Below the pieces are notes generated by a model. It was not told where the DNA came from and searched no databases. It worked only from the letters and a program-made list of their open reading frames with translations. A program made the translations under genes and the position numbers. From an uncultured Prevotellaceae bacterium (GTDB lineage Bacteria; Bacteroidota; Bacteroidia; Bacteroidales; Muribaculaceae), in contig CALZFJ010000086.1 in NCBI GenBank assembly GCA_945645715.1, forward strand, positions 1-7,769: 7,769 nucleotides of DNA, given 5' to 3'. Shown here piece by piece: positions 1 to 6,752 of the stretch; the stretch's first letter is position 1, and each line of letters starts with the position of its first letter.

Positions 1-626
1 ACAGCCTCCACGCGCATAACGCCGTGTCCCTCAGTCACAGTGGTTCCGCGCAGCATCATATTGGTGGGGTAGGTGGCATCTTTCTTGAAGTGAGCCTCGA
101 TGTGGCTCTTCTTTATTACGGGTTCGCCGGTAAGAGTGCTTTCGTTCACGCTTAGAGTCATTGAGTCGAGCAGATGGCCATCGGCAGGCACCTCGTCGCC
201 GGTTTCGAGAATCACGATGTCGCCCACCACAACGTCTTTACGGGGCACCGGGGTGATATTTCCGTCGCGAAGCACCTTCACGGGCACATCGTCGTTCACC
301 TTATTGAGCATCTCAAATTTTTTGTTGGCATTCACTTCCACGAGGAAACCCACGAGAGTGGCAAGAGTGATGGCGATGAAAATGCCGAGCGGCTCAAGGA
401 AGACAGTTGCAGGCTCGCCAAGAGCCATCACTTCATAGCACGAAATGCCAATGGAAAGCACCAGAGCCACGAGCAGTATTTTTATAAGAGGGTCGTTGAA
501 TTTCTCTACGAATTGCGACCACAGCGATGCCTTTTCGGGCGGAGTGAGCAGGTTAGCTCCATGAGTTTTGCGGCTCGTTTCCACCTCAGCCGCTGTCAGT
601 CCCCTTAGTTTCTTCAAGTCAATCAT
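1..626 (-). CDS. Calcium-translocating P-type ATPase, PMCA type (N-terminal part, cut by window edge)
   Basis: This is the first 208 residues of a cation pump that uses ATP to move Ca2+ across the inner membrane; the gene continues beyond base 1. Seen in the translation: an N-terminal cation-ATPase domain (about residues 5-45), two hydrophobic membrane helices (about 46-64 and 79-98), then the start of the actuator domain with GDEVPADG at 143-150 and the dephosphorylation loop TGEP at 166-169. The phosphorylated aspartate (DKTG) and the nucleotide-binding domain lie outside the window. Segments such as NANKKFEMLNKVNDD and the overall spacing match the Bacteroidales PMCA-type calcium ATPases, which are usually near 900 residues. 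The start is the ATG at 626-624, right before the amphipathic N-terminus; no Shine-Dalgarno site is present. It is transcribed divergently from the amylase. Other type II (P2) pumps for Mn2+ or Na+ are possible, since specificity residues are not visible. Confidence 0.92.
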   Translation of the reverse strand, partial: MIDLKKLRGLTAAEVETSRKTHGANLLTPPEKASLWSQFVEKFNDPLIKILLVALVLSIGISCYEVMALGEPATVFLEPLGIFIAITLATLVGFLVEVNANKKFEMLNKVNDDVPVKVLRDGNITPVPRKDVVVGDIVILETGDEVPADGHLLDSMTLSVNESTLTGEPVIKKSHIEAHFKKDATYPTNMMLRGTTVTEGHGVMRVEA

Positions 627-710
627 ATTGAGTAAATAATATTAGTGGCAAATCGCCGAGCCATGCACATTTCCACTTCGGGAGAATAGCAGCCCACCCG
701 ATTGCGTCCG

Positions 711-718
711 CAAAGTTA
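711..718 (-). promoter_or_regulatory. Candidate -7 element for the P-type ATPase gene
   Basis: On the minus strand this reads TAACTTTG, an exact match to the Bacteroidetes -7 consensus TAnnTTTG. It would give a leader of roughly 75-80 nt before the ATG at 626. No convincing -33 TTTG is visible about 20 bp upstream, so the call rests on one motif and its position in the divergent intergenic region. Confidence 0.4.
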
Positions 719-746
719 CTACATTTTCCCGATTATTCCTTATTCA

Positions 747-778
747 CTTGTTAAATTCCGAGAATTGTTGTAGATTTG
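747..778 (+). promoter_or_regulatory. Candidate promoter of the alpha-amylase gene
   Basis: CTTG at 747-750, a 20-bp spacer, then TAGATTTG at 771-778. This fits the Bacteroidetes -33/-7 pattern (TTTG, 19-21 bp, TAnnTTTG). Transcription would begin near 785, giving a leader of about 45 nt before the ATG at 831. The leader is A/T-rich just before the start codon, as is usual in this phylum. Confidence 0.6.
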
Positions 779-830
779 TGGCGGAATTAACTTTCTGTAA
801 TCAATAACAACTGAAAACTATTTTTTCATT

Positions 831-3581
831 ATGATTCAACTTATTATGAGACTGGTTGCCGCTATAGCTATTCTTGTGGGCTATGTGGCGCAGTGTGGTG
901 CAGAAACTTTTATGGGTGGTCGCACCGATTTCCGCGACGAGACTATCTATTTCGCAATGACAACGCGATTCTACGACGGTGACCCCAAAAACAATGTGTG
1001 TGGCTGGGACCATCAGAGTGTGCAAATTGCCAACAATGACCCCGACTGGCGCGGCGACTTCAAAGGACTTATTGATAAGCTCGACTACATAAAGGCTCTT
1101 GGCTTTACTGCTATCTGGATTACTCCGGTGGTGCAGAACGCTTCGGGCACCGACTTCCACGGCTATCACGCCATGGACATGAGCAGTGTGGATTTGCGCT
1201 ACGAGAGCCGCAAGGAATGGGGCTCGGAGGAAGATGTTACGTTTCAAAGCCTTATCGATGCAGCCCATGCCAAGGGCATGAAGATTGTGCTCGACATTGT
1301 GCTAAATCACACCGGCAATTTCGGCGAGGCTACACTCAATCCGCTTTTCACCCGAAGCCGGAACATTAAGGACCAGGCTTCGGTGTCGGCTTCGATTATA
1401 CCAAATTACGACCGTCTGCCATCGAATTACAATGACCTCCCCGGAACGCAGCAATATCAGGAGCGCTTCAAGTATTTCAAGAATCCGCAATACGACGTTC
1501 ACAACTACTATCACCACTATGGCAACGGCTGGAACTGGGACTATCCGAGCCGCTGGTGGGGGCAGATTGCCGGCGACTGTGTGGATCTTAACACCGAAAA
1601 TGATGCCGTAGCTGAGTATCTTGTGCAGTGCTATGGCGAGTTTATAAAGATGGGCGTTGATGGCTTCCGCATCGACACCACAGGACATATAGCCCGCCTC
1701 ACCTTCAACAAGCAGTTCATTCCGCAGCTTATTGCACTCGGCGAGCAATATAAGGACAAGCGACTCAATGGCTGCCCATTCTATATGTTTGGCGAATGTT
1801 GTGCCCGATACAGCGAGGTGACCTATCGCGGTCAGGCCAATCTGTCGAGCTACTTCTACACTTGGAAATCGCCACAGTCGCTTCTCGACCAATACGATGG
1901 CTCTCAGGCATATTGGGACACACAGGTGCTCAACGAAGGACACGACTCTCCCGTGGGACCGATGAAGCTGTGTGAGCAGGAAACTGAATTCAGCCATACA
2001 AGCGACAATGTGTTTATGAAAAATGGCGCGTGGCATGAGCCCGACTACAGCGAGGCTTCGGGCTTCAATATCATCGATTTCCCCATACACTACAATTTCA
2101 ACAATGCAGCAGCGGCTGTGAACATAGCCAAAAGCGGCGACAAATACTACAACGATGCATCGTGGAACGTGGTCTATGTGGATTCGCACGACTATTGCCC
2201 GGGTCCTAACGATGGCACCCGCTTCAATGGCGGCACTGCACAGTGGGCTGAAAATCTTTCGCTGATGTTCACCTTCCGTGGCATTCCATGTATTTATTAT
2301 GGCTCGGAGGTGGAGTTCAAGAAGGGCTGCAAGGTTGATGCCGGAGGTACCGATATGCCGGTGAAGAACTCCGGGCGTGCCTACTTTGGCAACTATCTTG
2401 AGGGAAGTGTCACTGCTACCGACTTTGGCGACTACACCGCCTCGGGCAACGTGGCTGCTACTCTCAATGCCGACCTTGCGCAACACATTATCCGCCTCAA
2501 CAAGATTCGTGCTGCCGTGCCGGCTTTGCGTCGCGGACAGTACACCTGGGACGGCTGCTCTGCATCGGGCGGAATAGCTTTCAAGCGTGCTACCGCCGAC
2601 AGTTATGCCCTCGTGGCGATTAACAGCGGAGCTACATTTACTAATGTTCCTTCGGGAACCTACGTTGATGTAGTTACGGGACAAAGCTATACACCCACGA
2701 GTGGCAAAATCACCATGAGTGCACCATCAGGCAAGGGGCAGCTTCGTGTGCTTGTGAAAGACTGGACAGGTGGCAAGGTGGGCGAAGATGGCAAATTTAT
2801 CTATGCAACATCGCCGGTGGCGCATGGCGGCAGTGTCACCTTCGACGACCCGGGTGCCACCGAATACTACACTGCCGATGATGCCGTAGGGCAGCCTGCA
2901 GTGAAACTAACTCCAGCGGGAGGCACGTTTACAACCGAAATGCTCACAGTGACGGCAACGCTGAATGACGCTGCAGTGAGTGGCTGGTATCGCATTGGCG
3001 CAGATGGAGAAAAGACCACTATCTACGACACCGCAACATTCACCATCGGTGAAAACATGGCATTTGGCGAGACCGTTGATGTGCATTATGGGGCTTTTGA
3101 TGTTTCGGGCGAGGAATTTACCGGGAAGGTGACATACAAAAAAGTTGATCCAAATGCCACAATCACAGTGTATGTGAAATCGCCCATACAGCCCTATCTC
3201 TATGCATGGAGCACTACTACCGGCTCGGTGGTGAAGCTTCTGGGCGACTGGCCCGGAAAGAAGCTCACCGCAACAACAATGGTGGGAGGTGAGGAATACT
3301 ATTATCAGACTTTCGCTGACGTGAGTGTATTCAACATAATCTTCAACAACGGCCAAGGTGCACAAACTCCCGACATCAACGGAATTTCTGCCGACGTCTA
3401 TTATGAATACGACGGACAGCGACAAGCAACCTTGTCGGGTGTAGAAGAAATCACCGTAGATGAAAGTGGCATCAATGACATCTTCACCATCGACGGACGC
3501 CGCCTGCACTCAGTAGGGTCGCTCAGCGACCTACCACGCGGCATCTACATCATCAACCGCCGGAAAGTGATGGTGAAATAA
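831..3581 (+). CDS. Secreted GH13 alpha-amylase with C-terminal starch-binding module and sorting-like tail
   Basis: This 916-residue glycoside hydrolase should cleave internal alpha-1,4 bonds of starch-like glucans outside the cytoplasm. The signal peptide spans about residues 1-24, with likely cleavage after CGA; C22 follows Q, so a lipobox is unlikely. The GH13 barrel fills about 30-580 with all four conserved regions: DIVLNH (155-160), GVDGFRID (275-282, nucleophile D282), FGE (320-322, acid/base E322) and VDSHD (450-454, D454). An amylase C domain follows (about 585-640), then a chitobiase-C/Fn3-like sandwich (about 690-770) and a CBM26-like starch-binding module (about 776-862, with YAW at 791-793 and GDWPGK at 805-810). 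The last 37 residues end in LPRGIYIINRRKVMVK, like short type IX secretion tails of Bacteroidales. The ATG at 846 would give a more typical M-R signal peptide and cannot be excluded as the start. No susC/susD-like gene is adjacent, so it appears to be monocistronic. Confidence 0.94.
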   Translation: MIQLIMRLVAAIAILVGYVAQCGAETFMGGRTDFRDETIYFAMTTRFYDGDPKNNVCGWDHQSVQIANNDPDWRGDFKGLIDKLDYIKALGFTAIWITPVVQNASGTDFHGYHAMDMSSVDLRYESRKEWGSEEDVTFQSLIDAAHAKGMKIVLDIVLNHTGNFGEATLNPLFTRSRNIKDQASVSASIIPNYDRLPSNYNDLPGTQQYQERFKYFKNPQYDVHNYYHHYGNGWNWDYPSRWWGQIAGDCVDLNTENDAVAEYLVQCYGEFIKMGVDGFRIDTTGHIARLTFNKQFIPQLIALGEQYKDKRLNGCPFYMFGECCARYSEVTYRGQANLSSYFYTWKSPQSLLDQYDGSQAYWDTQVLNEGHDSPVGPMKLCEQETEFSHTSDNVFMKNGAWHEPDYSEASGFNIIDFPIHYNFNNAAAAVNIAKSGDKYYNDASWNVVYVDSHDYCPGPNDGTRFNGGTAQWAENLSLMFTFRGIPCIYYGSEVEFKKGCKVDAGGTDMPVKNSGRAYFGNYLEGSVTATDFGDYTASGNVAATLNADLAQHIIRLNKIRAAVPALRRGQYTWDGCSASGGIAFKRATADSYALVAINSGATFTNVPSGTYVDVVTGQSYTPTSGKITMSAPSGKGQLRVLVKDWTGGKVGEDGKFIYATSPVAHGGSVTFDDPGATEYYTADDAVGQPAVKLTPAGGTFTTEMLTVTATLNDAAVSGWYRIGADGEKTTIYDTATFTIGENMAFGETVDVHYGAFDVSGEEFTGKVTYKKVDPNATITVYVKSPIQPYLYAWSTTTGSVVKLLGDWPGKKLTATTMVGGEEYYYQTFADVSVFNIIFNNGQGAQTPDINGISADVYYEYDGQRQATLSGVEEITVDESGINDIFTIDGRRLHSVGSLSDLPRGIYIINRRKVMVK

Positions 3582-3584
3582 TGC

Positions 3585-4193
3585 TTAATCGGGCAATTTC
3601 AGGGCGTTTGATTTCAGTGCAAAGTATTTCCACAGAGGAGCCACCATAAGCGACTGCTTCAGGTCTTCGCGGAGCAGCAGTTGCAGCACCTCATCTTCCG
3701 ATAGGAATTTAATCGCGAGGTCTTCGGTCCGGTCGAGGCTTTGGCTGGAAATACGTTCCACGCCCGTTGCCAGGAAAGTGTATGTGATATTGTTAGTGGA
3801 AGCCGGGTTTTGCGAAAGCGCAGAAAACAGCTTCCACTCGCCATTTCCATATCCGGCTTCCTCGGCAAGCTCTCGTTTGGCGGCTTCAAGAGGCGTTTCG
3901 CCCTTCTCGGCAACACCGGCAACGAGTTCGGTGAAAACGTCTTGAAGTCCGTGCCTGTATTGCCGTGCCATCACAAATTTGCCGTCGGTGGTGATGGCAA
4001 TGACATTCACCCAAGTGGGGTACTCCAGAATGTAATATTCATCGTTGATTACGCCATTAGGAAGCTGCACGGTGTCGCAACGTGCAGTAAGCCACGGCCG
4101 CTTAATGATATATCTTGTGCCAAGAATTTTCCATTTCTTAATTTCCGTGTTATTCTCTGTTTTGGTCTGCTCCTGATTTTGGATATTATTCAT
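3585..4193 (-). CDS. Nudix hydrolase, ADP-ribose pyrophosphatase-like
   Basis: This 202-residue cytoplasmic enzyme of the Nudix family hydrolyses nucleoside diphosphates linked to another group, with Mg2+. The complete Nudix box is visible at residues 93-115 (G-x5-E-x7-RE-L-x-EE-x-G-Y), with metal-binding glutamates E108, E111 and E112; the last position is Y rather than the usual I/L/V. Features of the ADP-ribose/sugar-nucleotide branch are ARQYR (76-80), FTELVAG (87-93) just before the box, and a proline (P130, in SQNPAS) about 15 residues after it. The substrate cannot be fixed from sequence; ADP-ribose or another NDP-sugar is an inference. The first 20 residues are a polar extension rich in N, Q, T and E. 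The start is the ATG at 4193-4191, with no Shine-Dalgarno site. It converges on the amylase with a 3-bp gap, so the two genes must share or overlap their 3' ends. Confidence 0.9.
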   Translation of the reverse strand: MNNIQNQEQTKTENNTEIKKWKILGTRYIIKRPWLTARCDTVQLPNGVINDEYYILEYPTWVNVIAITTDGKFVMARQYRHGLQDVFTELVAGVAEKGETPLEAAKRELAEEAGYGNGEWKLFSALSQNPASTNNITYTFLATGVERISSQSLDRTEDLAIKFLSEDEVLQLLLREDLKQSLMVAPLWKYFALKSNALKLPD

Positions 4194-4234
4194 AATACAT
4201 TGGTTTATTTACGTGAAAAAACGAAATCGGGCTG

Positions 4235-4266
4235 TAAATGTACTACAAAAAACACGCCATAGCAAG
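4235..4266 (-). promoter_or_regulatory. Candidate promoter of the Nudix gene
   Basis: On the minus strand CTTG (4266-4263), a 20-bp spacer, then TACATTTA (4242-4235), which differs from TAnnTTTG only in the last base. Transcription would begin about 35 nt before the ATG at 4193. Spacing and position are good; the -7 match is imperfect. Confidence 0.45.
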
Positions 4267-4301
4267 AGAATGGCAATAAATATGCCCACTGAAGGTGCCG
4301 A

Positions 4302-4439
4302 TTTTTCATTTAAGATTGCATTGCATTCTCAATGATTGAGCTATTTCTCATATAGTGTAAGCTATTAAAGAAACTTGCCCCAATTCGCACTGAATCGGGC
4401 AAGGATATCTTTGTCGTCATTATGCCCTTAAATGAAAGA
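4302..4439. repeat. 138-bp MITE-like element bounded by 13-bp inverted repeats
   Basis: TTTTTCATTTAAG (4302-4314) and CTTAAATGAAAGA (4427-4439) are inverted copies with one mismatch; the inner 11 bp (4304-4314 and 4427-4437) are perfect. GCCG flanks both sides (4297-4300 and 4440-4443), with one unpaired base on the left, like a short target duplication. Inside lie a 13-bp palindrome, CTCAATGATTGAG (4328-4340), and a strong hairpin at 4374-4403. No reading frame of note is present. The layout suggests a small non-autonomous mobile element or a multi-hairpin regulatory RNA. No related copy is in this window, so mobility is inference. Confidence 0.4.
4364..4403 (-). terminator. Possible minus-strand hairpin terminator
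   Basis: CTTGCCC (4374-4380) pairs with GGGCAAG (4397-4403), and inside it ATTC (4383-4386) pairs with GAAT (4392-4395) around a 5-nt loop. Read on the minus strand the stem is followed by TTTCTTTAAT, a moderate U-rich tail. It would stop transcripts coming leftward from the restriction-modification side, but no minus-strand gene is present there. On the plus strand no U tract follows. Confidence 0.35.
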
Positions 4440-4503
4440 GCCGTGTGTAAACATTATTATAAAATTTTTGAATTACCAAAGTTATTTTATGATAAAAAAA
4501 CCG

Positions 4504-4511
4504 TAAATTTG
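4504..4511 (+). promoter_or_regulatory. Candidate -7 element for the restriction-modification operon
   Basis: TAAATTTG fits TAnnTTTG exactly and sits just after an A-tract (4494-4500). Transcription would start near 4517 and produce a leader of about 130 nt ahead of the methyltransferase ATG at 4650. No clear TTTG lies 20 bp upstream, so it may be a weaker or regulated promoter. Confidence 0.5.
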
Positions 4512-4530
4512 CACTCTAATCTGCGTTTAC

Positions 4531-4622
4531 GCTGACGAAGACCAATTATGTAAGAAACTTTTTTTATACAACATATTACGGAATATCCGTGTAGTCGCAT
4601 AAAGGTTTGGTCGCCTGTCAGC
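4531..4622 (+). other. Structured 5' leader of the methyltransferase gene (or a small RNA)
   Basis: Three nested arms pair in order: GCTGAC (4531-4536) with GTCAGC (4617-4622), GACCAA (4540-4545) with TTGGTC (4607-4612), and TTATG (4546-4550) with CATAA (4598-4602). A short inner hairpin, ACGGA (4578-4582) with TCCGT (4586-4590), sits near the tip, and a competing pairing ATATT (4573-4577) with AATAT (4582-4586) is possible. The element lies wholly between the candidate promoter and the methyltransferase start, ending 27 nt before the ATG. I do not recognise it as a named RNA family. A regulatory leader limiting methyltransferase or nuclease expression is an inference. Confidence 0.4.
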
Positions 4623-4649
4623 ACTACCCGGAAGTTCTTTGACTTTTAT

Positions 4650-5936
4650 ATGGCAGACACTATACGGTTCATCGACCTTTTTGCCGGAATAGGAGGAATC
4701 CGCACCGGTTTAACACAGGCTCTTAATGAGGCTGGGTATGAAGCTCGCTGTGTTATGACTTCGGAGATTAAACCGTATGCAGTACAAGTGTTAAAAGATA
4801 ATTATCCCCAAGAAAATATTGTGGGAGATATTACACAGGTTGACGCTAATTTAATTCCTGATTTTGATATTTTGTGCGCTGGTTTTCCATGTCAGGCATT
4901 TTCATCAGCTGGTAAAAGGCAAGGCTTTGCTGATACTCGCGGTACACTATTCTTTGAAGTCGAGCGTATTTTACGGGAAAAGCGACCTAAAGGTTTTATT
5001 CTTGAAAATGTCGAAGGACTTGTTAACCATGATAATGGGCGAACTTTAGAAGTTATTATTTCTAAACTTCTTGAATTGGGTTACAAAGTTAATTACAAAG
5101 TCCTTAACTCTTCAGACTTTGGAGTGGCACAAGATAGAAAACGTATCTATATTGTTGGAACATTTAACAAAGTTCCAGATTTAGACAATTTCCCTAAATC
5201 AACTGCCACTATTGGAAATATTCTTGAATCTGGACTTGATACCTCGCAAACACCCTTTATCCGTAATTTACTTGCTCATTTCACGATAGAAGATTTATAC
5301 GGTAAATCTATAAAGGATAAGAGAGGAGGAGATGCCAATATTCACAGTTGGGATCTCGAAATTAAAGGACCGGTTTCTTCTGAACAAAAGCGATTACTCA
5401 ACCTTATTCTTCGTCAACGAAGAAAAAAGAAATGGGCTGAAGAAATTGGTATTGAATGGATGGATGGAATGCCCTTGACTATAGAGCATATACGCACCTT
5501 CTTTAACCATCCCAATTTGCAAGAGATGCTAAGCGACCTTGCAGAAAAAGGTTATTTGAAATATGAATATCCTAAAAAGAAAGTAGAGGTTACGGATATT
5601 TTCGGAACTACTACAACTCAAAGGATTCAAGACACCTCTTTGCCAAAAGGTTATAACATCGTAGCCGGAAAACTTAGCTTTGAAGTTAGCAAAGTTCTTG
5701 ACCCTAATGAAATTGCTCCGACATTAGTTGCAATGGATATGCAGAAATTATACGTTGCAGATAATGGTGGACTACGCAGATTTTCGTTGCGTGAAGGGCT
5801 GCGTTTGTTTGGCTACCCGGAAACAATGCAACTAAATGTTTCAGAGAAAGAAGGCTTTGACCTTCTTGGCAACACCGTTGTTGTTCCGGTTATCAAAGCA
5901 GTTTGTAAACGTCTTATTAACGCTATATATATCTAA
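4650..5936 (+). CDS. Type II restriction-modification C5-cytosine DNA methyltransferase
   Basis: This 428-residue enzyme moves a methyl group from S-adenosylmethionine to carbon 5 of cytosine in its target site, protecting host DNA from the nuclease encoded next. The motifs appear in the usual order: I, FIDLFAGIGG (7-16); IV, GFPCQAFSSAGKRQGF (78-93) with nucleophile C81; VI, ENV (119-121); VIII, QDRKRIYIVG (161-170); IX, APTL (356-359); X, LLGNTVVVPV (405-414). The target-recognition region between VIII and IX is about 185 residues and contains a basic stretch (RQRRKKKW, 255-262). Length agrees with single-domain family members of about 420 residues. The start at 4650 places motif I six residues in, as in relatives; no Shine-Dalgarno site is seen. 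Base use is more A/T-rich than in the flanking genes, suggesting acquisition. Being first in the operon lets methylation begin before cutting. Specificity is inferred only from the partner nuclease. Confidence 0.96.
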   Translation: MADTIRFIDLFAGIGGIRTGLTQALNEAGYEARCVMTSEIKPYAVQVLKDNYPQENIVGDITQVDANLIPDFDILCAGFPCQAFSSAGKRQGFADTRGTLFFEVERILREKRPKGFILENVEGLVNHDNGRTLEVIISKLLELGYKVNYKVLNSSDFGVAQDRKRIYIVGTFNKVPDLDNFPKSTATIGNILESGLDTSQTPFIRNLLAHFTIEDLYGKSIKDKRGGDANIHSWDLEIKGPVSSEQKRLLNLILRQRRKKKWAEEIGIEWMDGMPLTIEHIRTFFNHPNLQEMLSDLAEKGYLKYEYPKKKVEVTDIFGTTTTQRIQDTSLPKGYNIVAGKLSFEVSKVLDPNEIAPTLVAMDMQKLYVADNGGLRRFSLREGLRLFGYPETMQLNVSEKEGFDLLGNTVVVPVIKAVCKRLINAIYI

Positions 5937-5943
5937 ATTCAAT

Positions 5944-6696
5944 ATGGCAGAACTCATCAGAATTACTGCAGAACAGGTTTATGACCATCTGCTAAATATA
6001 GATAAAATCAAGACTGTTGAAGGTCAAATCCGCTTCTTTCTTGGTGACGTAAACATTATTGTACGACAAAAAGATGTTGTCGGCAATATAATACAGGAAT
6101 GGCTTGAAGGTTGGTTACGCAAAAACAATATTGCTTTTGCGCCCAATACCAATACCCAAATGCCACCTGACATATTCCTTAATCCGGATAATCACACCGA
6201 GGGCTTGCTTGAAGTCAAAGCGTTTAATTACGCTGCTTCACCAGGATTTGATATTGCCGATTTCAGGGCATACGCCAGTGAAATTCTTGAAAATCCCTAT
6301 ATGTTGCATACAAAGTACCTTATTTTCGGCTACAGCATGAGTGATGAGGGCATTGTCACCATTAAAGATTTGTGGCTCAAAAATGTATGGGAAATCTGCC
6401 GTTCAATGGACGGCTGGGCTTTGAACGTGCAGTATAAAAATAAAGTCATTCAAAAAATCCGGCCTGCCAAGTGGTTCGGAACTCGTTCAAAGTTCCCGAT
6501 GTTCTCTTCTCTTGAAGATTATCTGTCGGCAATTGAGGAAACTCTTTTTTCTTATCCCGATACTCACGAGCTTTCTAAAGGGTGGAGAAAGAAAATTATC
6601 GCTGCTTATAAATCGTTTTATGGTAGGGTTTTAACCATTCCTCGTTGGGATGATTTAGCCGACACCTATCAGCCTCCTGTTAAAACGAAAAAATGA
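5944..6696 (+). CDS. Type II restriction endonuclease, NgoBV/NlaIV-like, PD-(D/E)XK fold
   Basis: This 250-residue protein is the likely cutting partner of the preceding methyltransferase. A PD-(D/E)XK site is visible: PPD (74-76) and, 13 residues after D76, EVK (90-92), giving D76, E90 and K92 as metal-binding and catalytic residues. Upstream is a conserved-looking block, GQIRFFLGD (27-35) then QKDVVGNIIQEWLEGWL (42-58); downstream is GFDIADFRAYASEI (101-114). The overall pattern recalls the NgoBV family, whose members cut GGNNCC; I make this match from memory, so specificity is tentative. The 5' extension of the frame to 5836 lies inside the methyltransferase gene; the ATG at 5944 is preferred because it follows the methyltransferase stop by 7 bp and starts a family-length protein. 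It probably shares the methyltransferase transcript. The bases around its start (ATATGGCAGA) repeat those at the methyltransferase start. Catalytic residues look intact, so the module may be active. Confidence 0.85.
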   Translation: MAELIRITAEQVYDHLLNIDKIKTVEGQIRFFLGDVNIIVRQKDVVGNIIQEWLEGWLRKNNIAFAPNTNTQMPPDIFLNPDNHTEGLLEVKAFNYAASPGFDIADFRAYASEILENPYMLHTKYLIFGYSMSDEGIVTIKDLWLKNVWEICRSMDGWALNVQYKNKVIQKIRPAKWFGTRSKFPMFSSLEDYLSAIEETLFSYPDTHELSKGWRKKIIAAYKSFYGRVLTIPRWDDLADTYQPPVKTKK

Positions 6697-6750
6697 TTCT
6701 ATCCTTACATGAACTATCGACGTATTAGATAAGTATCTTCAGAATCATTT
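6691..6750. repeat. Perfect 10-bp inverted repeat spanning the endonuclease stop codon
   Basis: AAATGATTCT (6691-6700) and AGAATCATTT (6741-6750) are exact inverted copies with 40 bp between them, and the left arm contains the TGA stop (6694-6696). A further small pairing TATC/GATA is possible within the loop. No U tract follows, so a standard intrinsic terminator is not supported. It could be a 3'-end stabilising stem or a boundary of the acquired module. Confidence 0.5.
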
Positions 6751-6752
6751 GC

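Noticed and set aside
1302..2684. A 460-codon open frame on the minus strand
   Set aside because: It lies wholly antisense to the catalytic domain of the amylase, has no recognisable motif, and is explained by the amylase codon pattern.
4406..4413. TATCTTTG as a promoter
   Set aside because: It matches the -7 consensus but follows directly on a hairpin, has no -33 box, and no gene begins within a sensible distance.
4422..4535. A 37-codon plus-strand frame starting MPLNERAVCKHY
   Set aside because: It overlaps the right repeat end and the promoter of the restriction operon, resembles nothing known, and has the composition of random A/T-rich DNA.
4194..4649. tRNA, CRISPR or riboswitch in the left intergenic region
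   Set aside because: No cloverleaf, no regularly spaced repeats and no recognisable aptamer core were found; only the inverted repeats described above.
5675..5682. TAGCTTTG as an internal promoter for the endonuclease
   Set aside because: It matches the -7 consensus but lies in coding sequence with no -33 box; such a match is expected by chance.
5836..5943. A 36-residue N-terminal extension of the endonuclease
   Set aside because: It overlaps the methyltransferase motif X region in another frame; the ATG at 5944 gives a family-length protein.
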